Origin: Chondrus crispus
Taxonomy: Eukaryota; Rhodophyta; Florideophyceae; Gigartinales; Gigartinaceae
Length of the DNA stretch: 64,000 bases
Assembly (NCBI RefSeq): GCF_000350225.1
Contig: NW_005178873.1
Location: 1 to 64,000 of the forward strand
Direction: 5' to 3'
The position numbers and the translations under genes are program-made. The notes beneath the pieces were generated by a model. The model was not told the DNA's origin. It worked only from the letters and a program-made list of their open reading frames with translations, and searched no databases. Positions 30,142 to 38,503 of the stretch are shown here, piece after piece (position 1 is the first letter of the stretch; the number at the start of each line of letters is the position of its first letter).

Positions 30142-32061
30142 ATGATCGTTGGCTATCTCGGAGGAGCATACCGTGTCCACATCCCTGAATCTGGCCGGAT
30201 CTTGATCTCTAAAGATGTCAGAACCATTGAGGGACCAATGAGGGATGAGGTTGAGACTGACACGCCGGAGTCGAATGAGATATTGGACATTACTCGGACA
30301 GGCGAAGAAGTGGAACAACCACTCGTAGTACCTACGGAGTAATTGGCGCCAATGACGGCGGACCAATTGGAAGCCCTCACACATTGCCCGAATGTGCGGC
30401 GTTCAAACCGGATAACTAGGGAGCCCGAACGGTATGGCAAAAGAGGCCAGGCCATGATGGTGACGGGCGGCGACCAATTCCTGGAAGATCCGCGCTCGTA
30501 CAAAGAGGCAATTGGACGATCAGACCACGGAAAATGGCGCGAGGCGATGGAGGACGAGATCCGAACCATTAACCAAAAGGGTGTTTGGTCACTATCCAAA
30601 CTGCCTGTAGGGAAGAAGGTAATCGCTACCCGCTGGGTCTATCAGGTGAAGAGGAAAGCTAATGGTTTTATCGAGCAGCAAAAGGCCTGATTGGTCGCTA
30701 AAGGGTTCTCATAAAAGGCGGGATCAGATTTTGGCGAGATCTATGGGCCTGTAATTAAGTATACTACGCTACGGATGGTTCTGGCCTTGGTGGTGCAGCG
30801 TCGCCTGAAGATGCTGCAAGTAGATGTCAAGTCCGCCTTCCTGAATGGTGACCTTCAGGAGGAGCTCTACATTGCTCAGCCGGAAGGTTTCATTACTGAG
30901 GGGCAGGAGCAGAAGGTGATGCGGCTCCAAAAGGCGCTATATGGGTTACGGCAGGCGGCACGCGCCTGGAATGAGGTATTTTGCAAATTGGTCTCGACGC
31001 TGGGATTTGTCAAAAGCAATTATGACGAATCGTTATACACTCGATTGGAAAAAGATGGCGGTTTGACCATAATTGCGGCCTATGTCGATGACATGCTAAT
31101 TGTTGGCAAATGTGAGAAAATCCTACGCTTGGTGGCGGCTCAAATGGGGGCACAGGTTGAGCTTCGTGTAGAGGACTCCATCACGAAATTTCTGGGAATG
31201 TGCGTCAATCATAGCGAGGGATCTGGGACTCTAAGAATTGCGAACCAACCGCTCATTGACTCGACATTACAGCGTTTTTCCATGGCGGATGCAATTTCCG
31301 TGCCGACACCAGTCGCCAGCGGTGTAAGGATTGAACTGGACGAAGGTGGTGAGGCATTTGAAGGGCCGTAATCGGAACTGGTCGGCGTGCTTCTATATTT
31401 GGCGAACACGGGCCGACCGGACATCTCGTTTGCTGTCGGACGTCTGGCGCGCTTTTGTTCTGCACCTAGGACGTCGCACTGGGTAGCTGCGAAGCGGATC
31501 TTAGGGTACCTAAAGGGTACAAGGGATAATGGTATCACGTATCGCGCGGGCGCTGGACATGACGTGGTTGGATATGTGGACTCGGATTTCGCCGGGGACC
31601 CCACAGACAGAAAGTCCACCACTGGGTATTTATTTCAATTGGCAGCTGGTGGGATTTCTTGGAGGCCCAAGAAACAGACCATAGTGGCTCTCTCTACCAG
31701 TGAGGTAGAATACGTGGCCCTCCCAACTGCTGCGCGCGAGGTAATCTGGCATAAGAATTTGGCGGCTGACGTTGGCCTGGTTGCTAGTGGAGTGGTTTGT
31801 CTAAACGGGGACAACCAGACTGCATTACAAATGGCGCGAGAGGCTCGATTGACCGAGGACTCTAAACAAATCTCCATCTACTATCACTTTATCAGGGAAA
31901 AAGTCGAGCAAGGGGACATTGTGCTGGAATATGTGCCGTCCGTGGATAACTTGGCTGACATTCTAAGGAAAGGTTTGGGCGGACAATCCCATCACAAGTT
32001 GGCTGGTTTAATCGGGATCGATCTGGGTGCTGGTGGCAGTGGTGCTGAGGAGGAGTGTTGA
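30142..32061 (+). pseudogene. Copia-4 RT and RNase H with four in-frame stops
   Basis: This is one frame with no indel over 1.9 kb, but with TAA 30340, TGA 30688, TAA 30712 and TAA 31369. RT motifs are MEDEIRTINQKGVWSLSKLP, TRWVYQVKRKANGF, LQVDVKSAFLNGDLQEELYI, KALYGLRQAARAWNEVF and an intact active site, AAYVDDMLIVG. RNase H has YVDSDFAGDPTDRKSTTGYL, LSTSEVEYVALPTAAREVIW and LNGDNQTALQMARE. At each stop the family consensus or context fits Gln or Arg, so all four are explained by C-to-T changes in CAA or CGA codons. Confidence 0.9.
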
Positions 32062-32395
32062 GTAATTCAGCTACATCCACCACATCTAATCCCGGAATAA
32101 CCATTACAGTGACCCAAGATTTCATGGCATGAGGTTGTGCACATGAATTGATTTCATGCACAGGTTGATTTCGTGTTGAAATCAACTCTCCTGTATGTGA
32201 CTGGCTACGTTGCGTGGCCACATTGCATGTCAAGTTTAGATAGTGACATTTCATGGAGTTCATCAATCCCAGGGATGATGGACTACCTTTTCGACCATGG
32301 TTGTAAGTAGTACATAAGGTGGTATAATATGTTGCAGCTTGAACTTGAATCTAAAAGATAACAACCTTTTCACAACTCGAGTAACGATTCTAACA
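32056..32395 (+). repeat. Copia-4 3' LTR
   Basis: This is the 340-bp partner of 27645-27984. It ends CTAACA where the 5' copy has GCAACA, and is followed by the TTAAC target duplication. The RNase H frame ends inside it, six bases in. Confidence 0.95.
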
Positions 32396-32809
32396 TTAAC
32401 GAGCCCTTCAATTCTGTTTGCGTATGCCATGACTGATTCAGATGGCTTCTTTTTGATGTTCTGAATCTTTGAGAGCTTTGAGTCAACTGTTGCTTCGGAT
32501 ACAGCCTGAAACATTTCACTGACCTTCGTCCAATCTTGATGTGGATCCCTCATTGTTATCACTGTGGATTTACAGCATGGCGTAATCGCCATGAGAATGT
32601 TGGCGAGGGCAATATCCCTCTTCCTTTGAAAGGCTTGTTTTGCTTCTGCTTCTTCTTGTTGCACAGCAGTTCCGGCAACAAATTCCCATAGCCCTTTTCC
32701 ACGTAGTAATATCCCCATATCGTTAGACCACATGAAGTAGTTGTGCGCATTCAGCTTATCAATGCGGAATTTCTTGACATCGAGATTTCCTTCCTCACTT
32801 ATTTTGAGT
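32396..32809 (-). pseudogene. Copia-3 gag N-terminal part
   Basis: The minus-strand gag reads KFRIDKLNAHNYFMWSNDMG from about 32785, then WEFVAGTAVQQEEAEAKQAF, VSEATVDSKLSKIQNI and ESVMAYANRIEGLVN up to the Copia-4 target duplication. It then continues in frame at 27639 (ELLSIGHVV). No ATG is found in frame upstream of 32733, so the initiator may be lost. The Gag belongs to the UBN2/copia type. Confidence 0.82.
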
Positions 32810-32910
32810 GAGGTGTCTGGTTGGTAAAGGTATCACTTGAGAAATTGGAACAGGAACTGTACTCAGCAACAGAAAAGACAGAACAAGCTTTGAAGTGCGC
32901 TTCACGGTTA

Positions 32911-32929
32911 GCGTTCTTGGCCCATAACC
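32911..32929 (-). other. Copia-3 primer-binding site
   Basis: Directly after the 5' LTR (minus strand) the sequence is GGTTATGGGCCAAGAACGC. The first eleven bases are identical to the Copia-4 site at 27985. They pair with the anticodon region of initiator tRNA-Met. Confidence 0.75.
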
Positions 32930-33130
32930 TATTACAGTAAATGATAATTGTTGTGTACCTTTAGATTGAGTGATCGATAGCTTCTATTATATACTGTCGT
33001 ATCCTCTACGGTGTTTTCTCATTCTAACCAAGGCGAGAGTCTTGGTTGAGACAAACTGAGTCAAACTGAGTCACCCTGAGTCATAGTGAAATTATCTGCG
33101 TCCATTTGAATGTAGCCAAATACGGCAACA
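32930..33130 (-). repeat. Copia-3 5' LTR
   Basis: This 201-bp LTR matches 23655-23855, with the same three TGAGTCA sites at 33057, 33067 and 33077. It is followed by the GTCGA target duplication. Confidence 0.92.
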
Positions 33131-33131
33131 G

Positions 33132-33215
33132 TCGAGATGCAGCCATGCGATGCAACAAGGCGGCGTTGAAGATGATCTCGAGATGCAGCCGTGCGATGCA
33201 ACAAGGCGGCCTCAA
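33132..33215. repeat. 46-bp tandem duplication at the Copia-3 insertion site
   Basis: TCGAGATGCAGCC(A/G)TGCGATGCAACAAGGCGGC occurs at 33132 and 33178. The left flank of Copia-3 (TTGAAGATGATGTCGA) matches the spacer TTGAAGATGATCTCGA, so Copia-3 landed inside this repeat. On the plus strand the repeat reads EMQPCDATRRR/P. Confidence 0.75.
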
Positions 33216-33413
33216 TTGAATTTGGTACAAGGGTGTGATATTTTTCAGGAAATACTCAATAAGAACAGGAAAAATAAATAGAATTTAATGTTCACCATCC
33301 ATAGAGCAAGTCTAGCAGTTGGGTATTATACACATATTCGAAAATATAGACCACTACTACAAGGGTAGTTACAGATACCGTGGTCATCACTTCCTCACTA
33401 GTCTCCTGGGCCG

Positions 33414-33457
33414 GGGACACTCCTTTTACATTCATGTGAATGTAAAAGGGGTGTCCC
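33414..33457. repeat. 21-bp-arm palindrome
   Basis: Arms GGGACACTCCTTTTACATTCA (33414-33434) and 33437-33457 are inverted complements with one mismatch, and the spacer is two bases. Confidence 0.9.
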
Positions 33458-33459
33458 TA

Positions 33460-33489
33460 TATATATTCACTGTGAACAGTGAATATATA
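33460..33489. repeat. 13-bp-arm perfect palindrome
   Basis: TATATATTCACTG, loop TGAA, then CAGTGAATATATA, lying three bases after the previous palindrome. Confidence 0.88.
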
Positions 33490-34342
33490 ATATACATATA
33501 AATTTACTCGTCCCGCTGCCTTCATATCATCGCGCCCTTATTACGCGTGTAGCTTCCAACATAGAGACCGGGACAATTCCCAACAGACAGTACCAAGGGT
33601 AGGTCGGGATGCTTCTCTGCCTGAGAGGTATTCCCGACCGACTCTGCTCCGCCACAAGAGAATCTTGACGTGTAGACGTTCATGAACGTAGTTGGCTTGT
33701 GATCTCTGCACAAGTCACGCAGGAATCGCGGAGTGTCTCAAAGGTGCTGCACGGCCCAGTGCGAGTGTCCGGCCCGTCCATGACCGCCTGTGCTGCCACC
33801 ACACCCGGTGGTGTGCAGGGCGAAAGAGAAAAAGGGCTGGCTTCGAAAGAAGAGGTGATGCTTCGGTAGCGGAGACCCCCTCATGGATTATTGGCGGATC
33901 AATGTATATGCATGTCCATGACTACTGTACTTTGCTTAGCCTTCCGAAAGGAAAGACACTAGGACAAATTATCGGAACATGCGTGGAGGGAGAGTTGGCT
34001 GCTGGATCGATAAACCATTTGCCGCGAGTATCAGCATGGGTACACAGTGGCAAATTGGCTGGGCATGCGTGGAAGACCATTTTGGCTCCTGACTCGATGA
34101 ACCACGCCGTGCAGGCGTTGGCGTGGTTACACCGGCGTTTGGTATTTTTCAAACTACACACAACCAAGGAACGATGTGCCAATATCGTTTTCAAACAGAG
34201 ACGAAAGGTGTCGTTTATTTAAATCCCAAGTACGGGAGCAACTCCGCCCATCTCTACTCATCGTTCACTACAGGTTGCAGACACTATTTCACGACCATCA
34301 CGATGTAAGGGAAACGGTACTCGATACCTTTACTCACTCTTC

Positions 34343-35221
34343 TTAGACAGTGAACTCGAGCTCAAGAACCTGCCTGCCGTCCACGTTCGACCGGCCCAAC
34401 TTACGTTCAATCCTGACTCCGTTGATCACAACGTTGACCTCCCACCTCGTGCGCTTATTGAAGCAGTTGTTGAAATGGAACAGCTTGACAGTGTACTTTC
34501 CTGGAACCATGTTCTTGAACCACACAGCTTCCTTACCGGCCGGCAACTTGCCGCAGTGGTACATCAAGTTGTCACGGTTACGTATTCCCTGGGAGCCCGG
34601 CGGCCCGTCAACGGAAAGGTTGAAGTCATCGGACGAATCCCACGCCACGTCCACCACGATCGGCCGCACAATCGGCGAGAATGAGACGCAGTCCCTGTCG
34701 TCGGACGTCGAGATCGTGCGGAACACGGACCCATCGGTGTTCTGGATGTCGTAGTTCAGGATCGGAAGACGGATGCAGAGGCCGCCGAGGAAGTCATCCT
34801 GATTACCCACGGGGCCACGGCGGGAGATGCCCCTCAGTTCGCGCTGGAACAAATGAGGGGAAAGACGGAAGTAGTTTCTCGGGAACGGGTGGCTCAGTCC
34901 GTTGGGCCTGTACCTGTTGATGAGGGTGTCTCGCTTGACCGTTCCATAGCCGTCAAAGCTAGTTTTGCTCCTGACCGCTTCAATGACGGCAACGCCAGTT
35001 TTGCGGATGTTGCCGAGCGTCCGGCCGTCCGGGAAGTCGCGGCAGACGGATGCTGAGCGCGTGTAGCCAGCCCCGCGGAGAAGGACGGCCGTACCCGTCG
35101 GATTGAAACGAAAGGAGCCGTCGGTGCGGCAGAGGCGGAACAGGCAGGTGGTGCCGCATCGGGCGTCCGCTGTGAAGGCGATGACGGACAGGAGAAGGAC
35201 GAAGATGAATGAGGCGATCAT
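34343..35221 (-). CDS. Secreted protein with C-terminal beta-sandwich-like domain
   Basis: This intact, intronless ORF of 292 residues starts at ATG 35221 with a signal peptide (MIASFIFVLLLSVIAFTADA). The mature part begins RCGTTCLFRLC and has scattered cysteines, giving possible disulfides. The middle (residues 60-180) is unknown. The last 110 residues (VDVAWDSSDDFNLSVDGPPG, then AVWFKNMVPGKYTVKLFHF, then WEVNVVINGVRIERK) resemble the DUF2135/YfaP or pre-peptidase-C type beta-sandwich, in which a D-x-D-L-x-V strand precedes PGxYxVxVxYF. A TATA box lies about 90 bp upstream (35317-35311, TATAAAG). The protein is likely extracellular or cell-wall associated. It is the best-supported host gene in the window. 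Confidence 0.85.
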   Translation of the reverse strand: MIASFIFVLLLSVIAFTADARCGTTCLFRLCRTDGSFRFNPTGTAVLLRGAGYTRSASVCRDFPDGRTLGNIRKTGVAVIEAVRSKTSFDGYGTVKRDTLINRYRPNGLSHPFPRNYFRLSPHLFQRELRGISRRGPVGNQDDFLGGLCIRLPILNYDIQNTDGSVFRTISTSDDRDCVSFSPIVRPIVVDVAWDSSDDFNLSVDGPPGSQGIRNRDNLMYHCGKLPAGKEAVWFKNMVPGKYTVKLFHFNNCFNKRTRWEVNVVINGVRIERKLGRSNVDGRQVLELEFTV

Positions 35222-35310
35222 GGTTGGTGTGTGACGAGCGTAGTACCGAGGTGAAAACTGATGAGATTGTGTGGATGAGAGGAGGTGCTTCGCCCTGGGT
35301 TGGGCACTCT

Positions 35311-35317
35311 CTTTATA
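35311..35317 (-). promoter_or_regulatory. TATA box of the secreted-protein gene
   Basis: TATAAAG on the minus strand, about 90 bp upstream of the ATG at 35221. The distance suits a core promoter with a 5' leader of about 60 bp. Confidence 0.55.
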
Positions 35318-36367
35318 CTCATGAATGTGTCCGCGATTTGGTCCATGGATGGGCTTTGGATCAAAAAGACCATGCCCTCCCCGAATATGGCGCGTTTCAT
35401 GCCTTTGAGACGGGAGTAATTGTTTGGGAAAGGAGAACTTCAGAAGCTTGAACTCTTGTTGCACTAGTGGCCTTTCAGTTCATGCCCATGATCGCGGAGT
35501 AGCAAAAAAGGTATGCCAGAGATGGGCATGGGCGTTTGACTTCTATTTGGCAGCCACGTCATGAATCCTACATGTCGCTAGTAGATCGCGTTTTTGTTGC
35601 ACCTTCACGGATTAGGGAAAGATGAAGTTTGACGGAGGATTAGATGAGATGTAGAGAACCCCGAAAACCAGAGACAAAGAAAGAATTCTCGATAATAAAT
35701 GCGGCGAGGAGCACAAGACAGCAAGCAAGACAGGACACCGCTTACGGGAGAATAGAAATAGAAAGCCTCCTTCTCGCGCTGGAAGGCTGCGAAGTGACGC
35801 AGTTCATTGTATTCACACAGCGGGATGGGCTGTCAGCATGCCAGACCTTGACACCGAAGGGCTCCGCATTATTTTCTCCTCAGAACTTCCGGAGGGAGGG
35901 GGGTGGGCGTGGAATGGAAGCATGCGGGTTAAATACATGTCGAGAGCGTTCCGGAAGGTTCTGAACAACCCTTGCATGCGTGGATATAGGAGAGCATGGG
36001 GGCTTCACTTTTTCGTATGAGTGAGTTCAGGAGCAGGACAGCTGTCCAAGTGATGCGAGGGTTCATTGCAGCTCAATAGGGCAGATACTGTAGATGGAAC
36101 AAATCGATGCCTCGATGCCATCAAGTCGTGCACAGTGTGCCCGACTTGATGACATCACTGTGATGATGATGTGCACTGCGCACTATGGTTGTTGCTCTGT
36201 TGACTACCGTGGTGATGAGATGTTGACACTTGACATCAAGTGGCAGTGAAAACAAAAAAAACCTCTGTCATAAACTTTTGCATGGCAAGCAAGACTGTAC
36301 GAGTGGGTATCGCTCATTAGTGCACACCCGTGTCGTAGGCACAAAAAGTGCAGTACTCCCGAAGTGC
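35318..36367. other. Intergenic region
   Basis: No supported gene. A 106-codon plus frame (35644-35964) lacks any recognisable feature. Around 36116-36158 the sequence ATCAAGTCG...CGACTTGAT forms a 9-bp-arm hairpin with a loop rich in GTGC. Confidence 0.4.
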
Positions 36368-36408
36368 AATAATATGGACGAATCTCTTTGAGATTCGTCC
36401 ATATTATT
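36368..36408. repeat. Perfect 19-bp-arm palindrome
   Basis: AATAATATGGACGAATCTC (36368-36386), loop TTT, and its exact reverse complement (36390-36408). Confidence 0.93.
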
Positions 36409-36416
36409 AATGGGTG

Positions 36417-36596
36417 AGGGCCGTTCCTAACGAAGAGTTCGGTGTGCTAGCACGCAAACACCCTGACATTTGGCATGAATGGATTGGTTGAACGGGAGTA
36501 AAAGCATTTCCAATAATTTTTTCAACCAATATATTCATGCCAAGTTTCAGGGTGCTCAGGTGCTGGCACGGCGAACTCTTCGTTAGGAACGGCCCT
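36417..36596. repeat. Foldback inverted repeat, about 75-bp arms
   Basis: The outer 25 bp are perfect: 36417-36441 (AGGGCCGTTCCTAACGAAGA then GTTCG) against 36572-36596. The inner 50 bp (36442-36491 against 36522-36571) pair imperfectly with a few indels. The loop is about 30 bp. It could be a foldback/MITE element or a hairpin-RNA precursor. Confidence 0.85.
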
Positions 36597-37939
36597 GAAT
36601 CCGAAACAATACAGTTCTGATGTCCGGGATAACCACTCGACAAAAGGGAGGTGCAGCTGGCCAACGACATGAGGGAGGAATGACTGGGAGTCATATGAAG
36701 AAATCACCACAATGTCCAAGCCTTTATGTGTCTGTCCAACAAAGCATGCCCCCCCGTTTACCACCATTCGCAGACGTACATCGTAGAGCTGCTTACTGTA
36801 AATAAATACTGTCTATGAGATGCACATTTTATATTTTTATGATCAATTTTGTGAACATAAGACTTTTTGTCGGGTCAAGAGAAGAGCAAAATGTGCAAAC
36901 TTGTAGTCATCATTTGGTGTGCTTCTTTTGATCTCTGAGAATTTGCGAGTCTTCGCATGCAAAGGATATAATGACTACAGTAAGGAGATTTTGCTTGAGG
37001 TGATATGGCCAGACATTGGCCAAACTACATGGGTGTAAATAGTTTTGTTCACTTTAATGAACATAAGAACAGAGTACTAGGGATATTCCTCTCACATCCG
37101 GGTCCGTGAGACCAAACTTCTTCAGTTGTTCTACTCACATATGTGCAACACCTCTTCATGGGCCCTGTCTGGGACATTCACCTTTGTCGCCAAACTCATT
37201 CATTTCTTTCACATCTCTAAAAAAGGATGACGCGTATGCGTACCCGAATACAACAGTATGACGTCGCGCATCGCCTTTCATTTCCACAAATGTGGCAAGC
37301 CCCTACGCACGCTCTGCACCCCGCGGTGCACACATTCAAAGCATCGAGGTACTGTTGCCGGAGGTAGTACATCCCTAATACCACACTGCTGCCAAAGGAC
37401 GCACTTGCATGCCATGTCCCAACCCCGAGATATCCAGACGCCACCTCGTGCATGCCTGCCTCCATACGGCCTCGACAACGTGTCTTTTTGATAGCCACCG
37501 ACAACAAGGCCTTTTCTCCCTTCCCATCTCCGCTGAAATCAACCAGGGATAGATCCCTTCTTGTGTCTGTCGCACACCGTCTACCCTTGTCCAATGCCCC
37601 CTGTTTCTACAAAGGTCTCCACTTCCTCCCCTCACCTTCCCCCTCCCTGTCACCTTGCTACACCGTAGTACTTCCTACCTGGGAGTGCCCTGTATCCAAA
37701 TCTGCGTCCCTGTCTCACCAGCCCCTCCGTGTTACCCAATCCGCAAACCACCCTCCGCCATGCCTGGCAATCCATCACGCGATTCCAACAAAAAGCTATT
37801 TTTCGCAACCGCTGTCTTTACTGCAAATACCACTCACCGCAGATCATGCCGTGCTGTCATGCCGTGGTGCCTGGTGAGAAGGCCCTACAGGGGACCCTAG
37901 CGATTAGTGCCGCCCCGTGCGAGGCCCCACAAACATACA
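36597..37939. other. Intergenic region, no supported gene
   Basis: Only short overlapping frames on both strands (up to 141 codons at 37452-37877) are present, without motifs. A Cys/His cluster (CLYCKYHSPQIMPCCH, about 37820-37860) is seen in one plus frame, but it is too short and isolated to call. Confidence 0.35.
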
Positions 37940-38503
37940 CTATTGGGAGATGGCATTAGTAGGTGATGTCGTCACATCAATTTTCATGCACTCGGTAATT
38001 AACGTCTGCCGGCTCCGCGTTGGTTCTCTGTCGTGTTTTGCGGTGAGAAACGCGCGCTTCGCATACCTCAGATACGATAGAGCGTCTGCTTGGCATTCAG
38101 TCGCCAAAACTTCCAGCTCTCCAAACAATTCCGCGATCTCAACGACAGAGGGTACAGTCCTTCTCTCTCTCGCGTCCTCTGCGCTCCCATCTTCATCACT
38201 TGATTGCGTTGTAGCTGAGTTCGTCACACCCTGAACCGTCTCAAAAACGTCCATGGCATCATTAGTAGACGCCTCTACTACACCTTCATCGGACTCAATA
38301 TTTACCTACCGTTCCACATCCCGCCCCTCAAAGCATTGATTATCCGTGCTAATTGACTCAAGTGCAATGCTCATGCGAGACAAGAACTGTAGCACATCAT
38401 CAACGGTTGCTTTTTCGATATGGCTCTCATTGCGACCGACTTTTCCGTGCATGTTGACGAGGCGCTTGCGAGGTTCTTTTTTTATTTCCGGAACCGGAGC
38501 CAT
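37940..38503 (-). pseudogene. ORF with one TAG; possible pogo/Tigger-type transposase C-terminus
   Basis: One minus-strand frame runs from ATG 38503 (MAPVPEIKKEPRKRLVNMHG) to 37940, interrupted only by TAG at 38308-38306. The sequence is hydrophilic, with an acidic middle (SSDEDGSAEDARERR). A helical end (ALSYLRYAKRAFLT) is followed by RSRQTLITECMK, which recalls the small-helix-plus-RQTTITDFF ending of jerky/pogo (DDE_1) transposases. No catalytic core lies next to it. It may instead be a short host gene with a premature stop. Confidence 0.35.

Larger units (their letters stand above)
27645..32395 (+). mobile_element. Copia-4 retrotransposon nested in Copia-3 gag
   Basis: This is a plus-strand Ty1/copia element of 4751 bp with 340-bp LTRs (27645-27984 and 32056-32395) starting TGTTG and ending CAACA (TAACA in the 3' copy). 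The target duplication TTAAC is at 27640-27644 and 32396-32400. The primer-binding site GGTTATGGGCCTAG starts at 27985. The LTRs differ at about five positions (1.5%), fewer than those of the host element Copia-3, in agreement with the nesting order. The coding region is almost complete but has two frameshifts and four in-frame stops. Confidence 0.95.
23655..33130 (-). mobile_element. Copia-3 retrotransposon (contains nested Copia-4)
   Basis: This is a minus-strand Ty1/copia element with 201-bp LTRs (23655-23855 and 32930-33130) and target duplication GTCGA (23650-23654 and 33131-33135). In element sense the LTR starts TGTTGCC and ends TAATA rather than the usual CA. Polypurine tract CTACGAGGGAGAG (about 23868-23856) and primer-binding site GGTTATGGGCCAAGAACGC (just below 32930) abut the LTRs. 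Without Copia-4 and one TTAAC copy the element is 4720 bp. The LTRs differ at about six positions (3%). It is heavily frameshifted and has lost the RT active site. Confidence 0.93.
33216..34342. other. Intergenic region with palindromes and a weak ORF
   Basis: There is no firm gene here. An ORF of 176 codons (33692-34222, TTG start) covers a diverged tandem duplication of about 80 bp (about 33977-34050 and 34062-34133, both starting CATGCGTGGA). I treat the ORF as doubtful. Two long palindromes at 33414-33489 are listed separately. Confidence 0.4.

Noticed and set aside
27645-32395. RIP (repeat-induced point mutation) as cause of the Copia-4 stops
   Set aside because: LTR differences by eye include transversions and are too few; RIP would leave many transitions throughout.
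33692-34222. 176-codon plus-strand ORF
   Set aside because: TTG start, covers a decayed tandem duplication, no motif; kept only as a note in the intergenic entry.
37217-37594. Cys-containing 125-codon minus ORF
   Set aside because: Opposed by equally long plus frames, and no motif beyond scattered cysteines.
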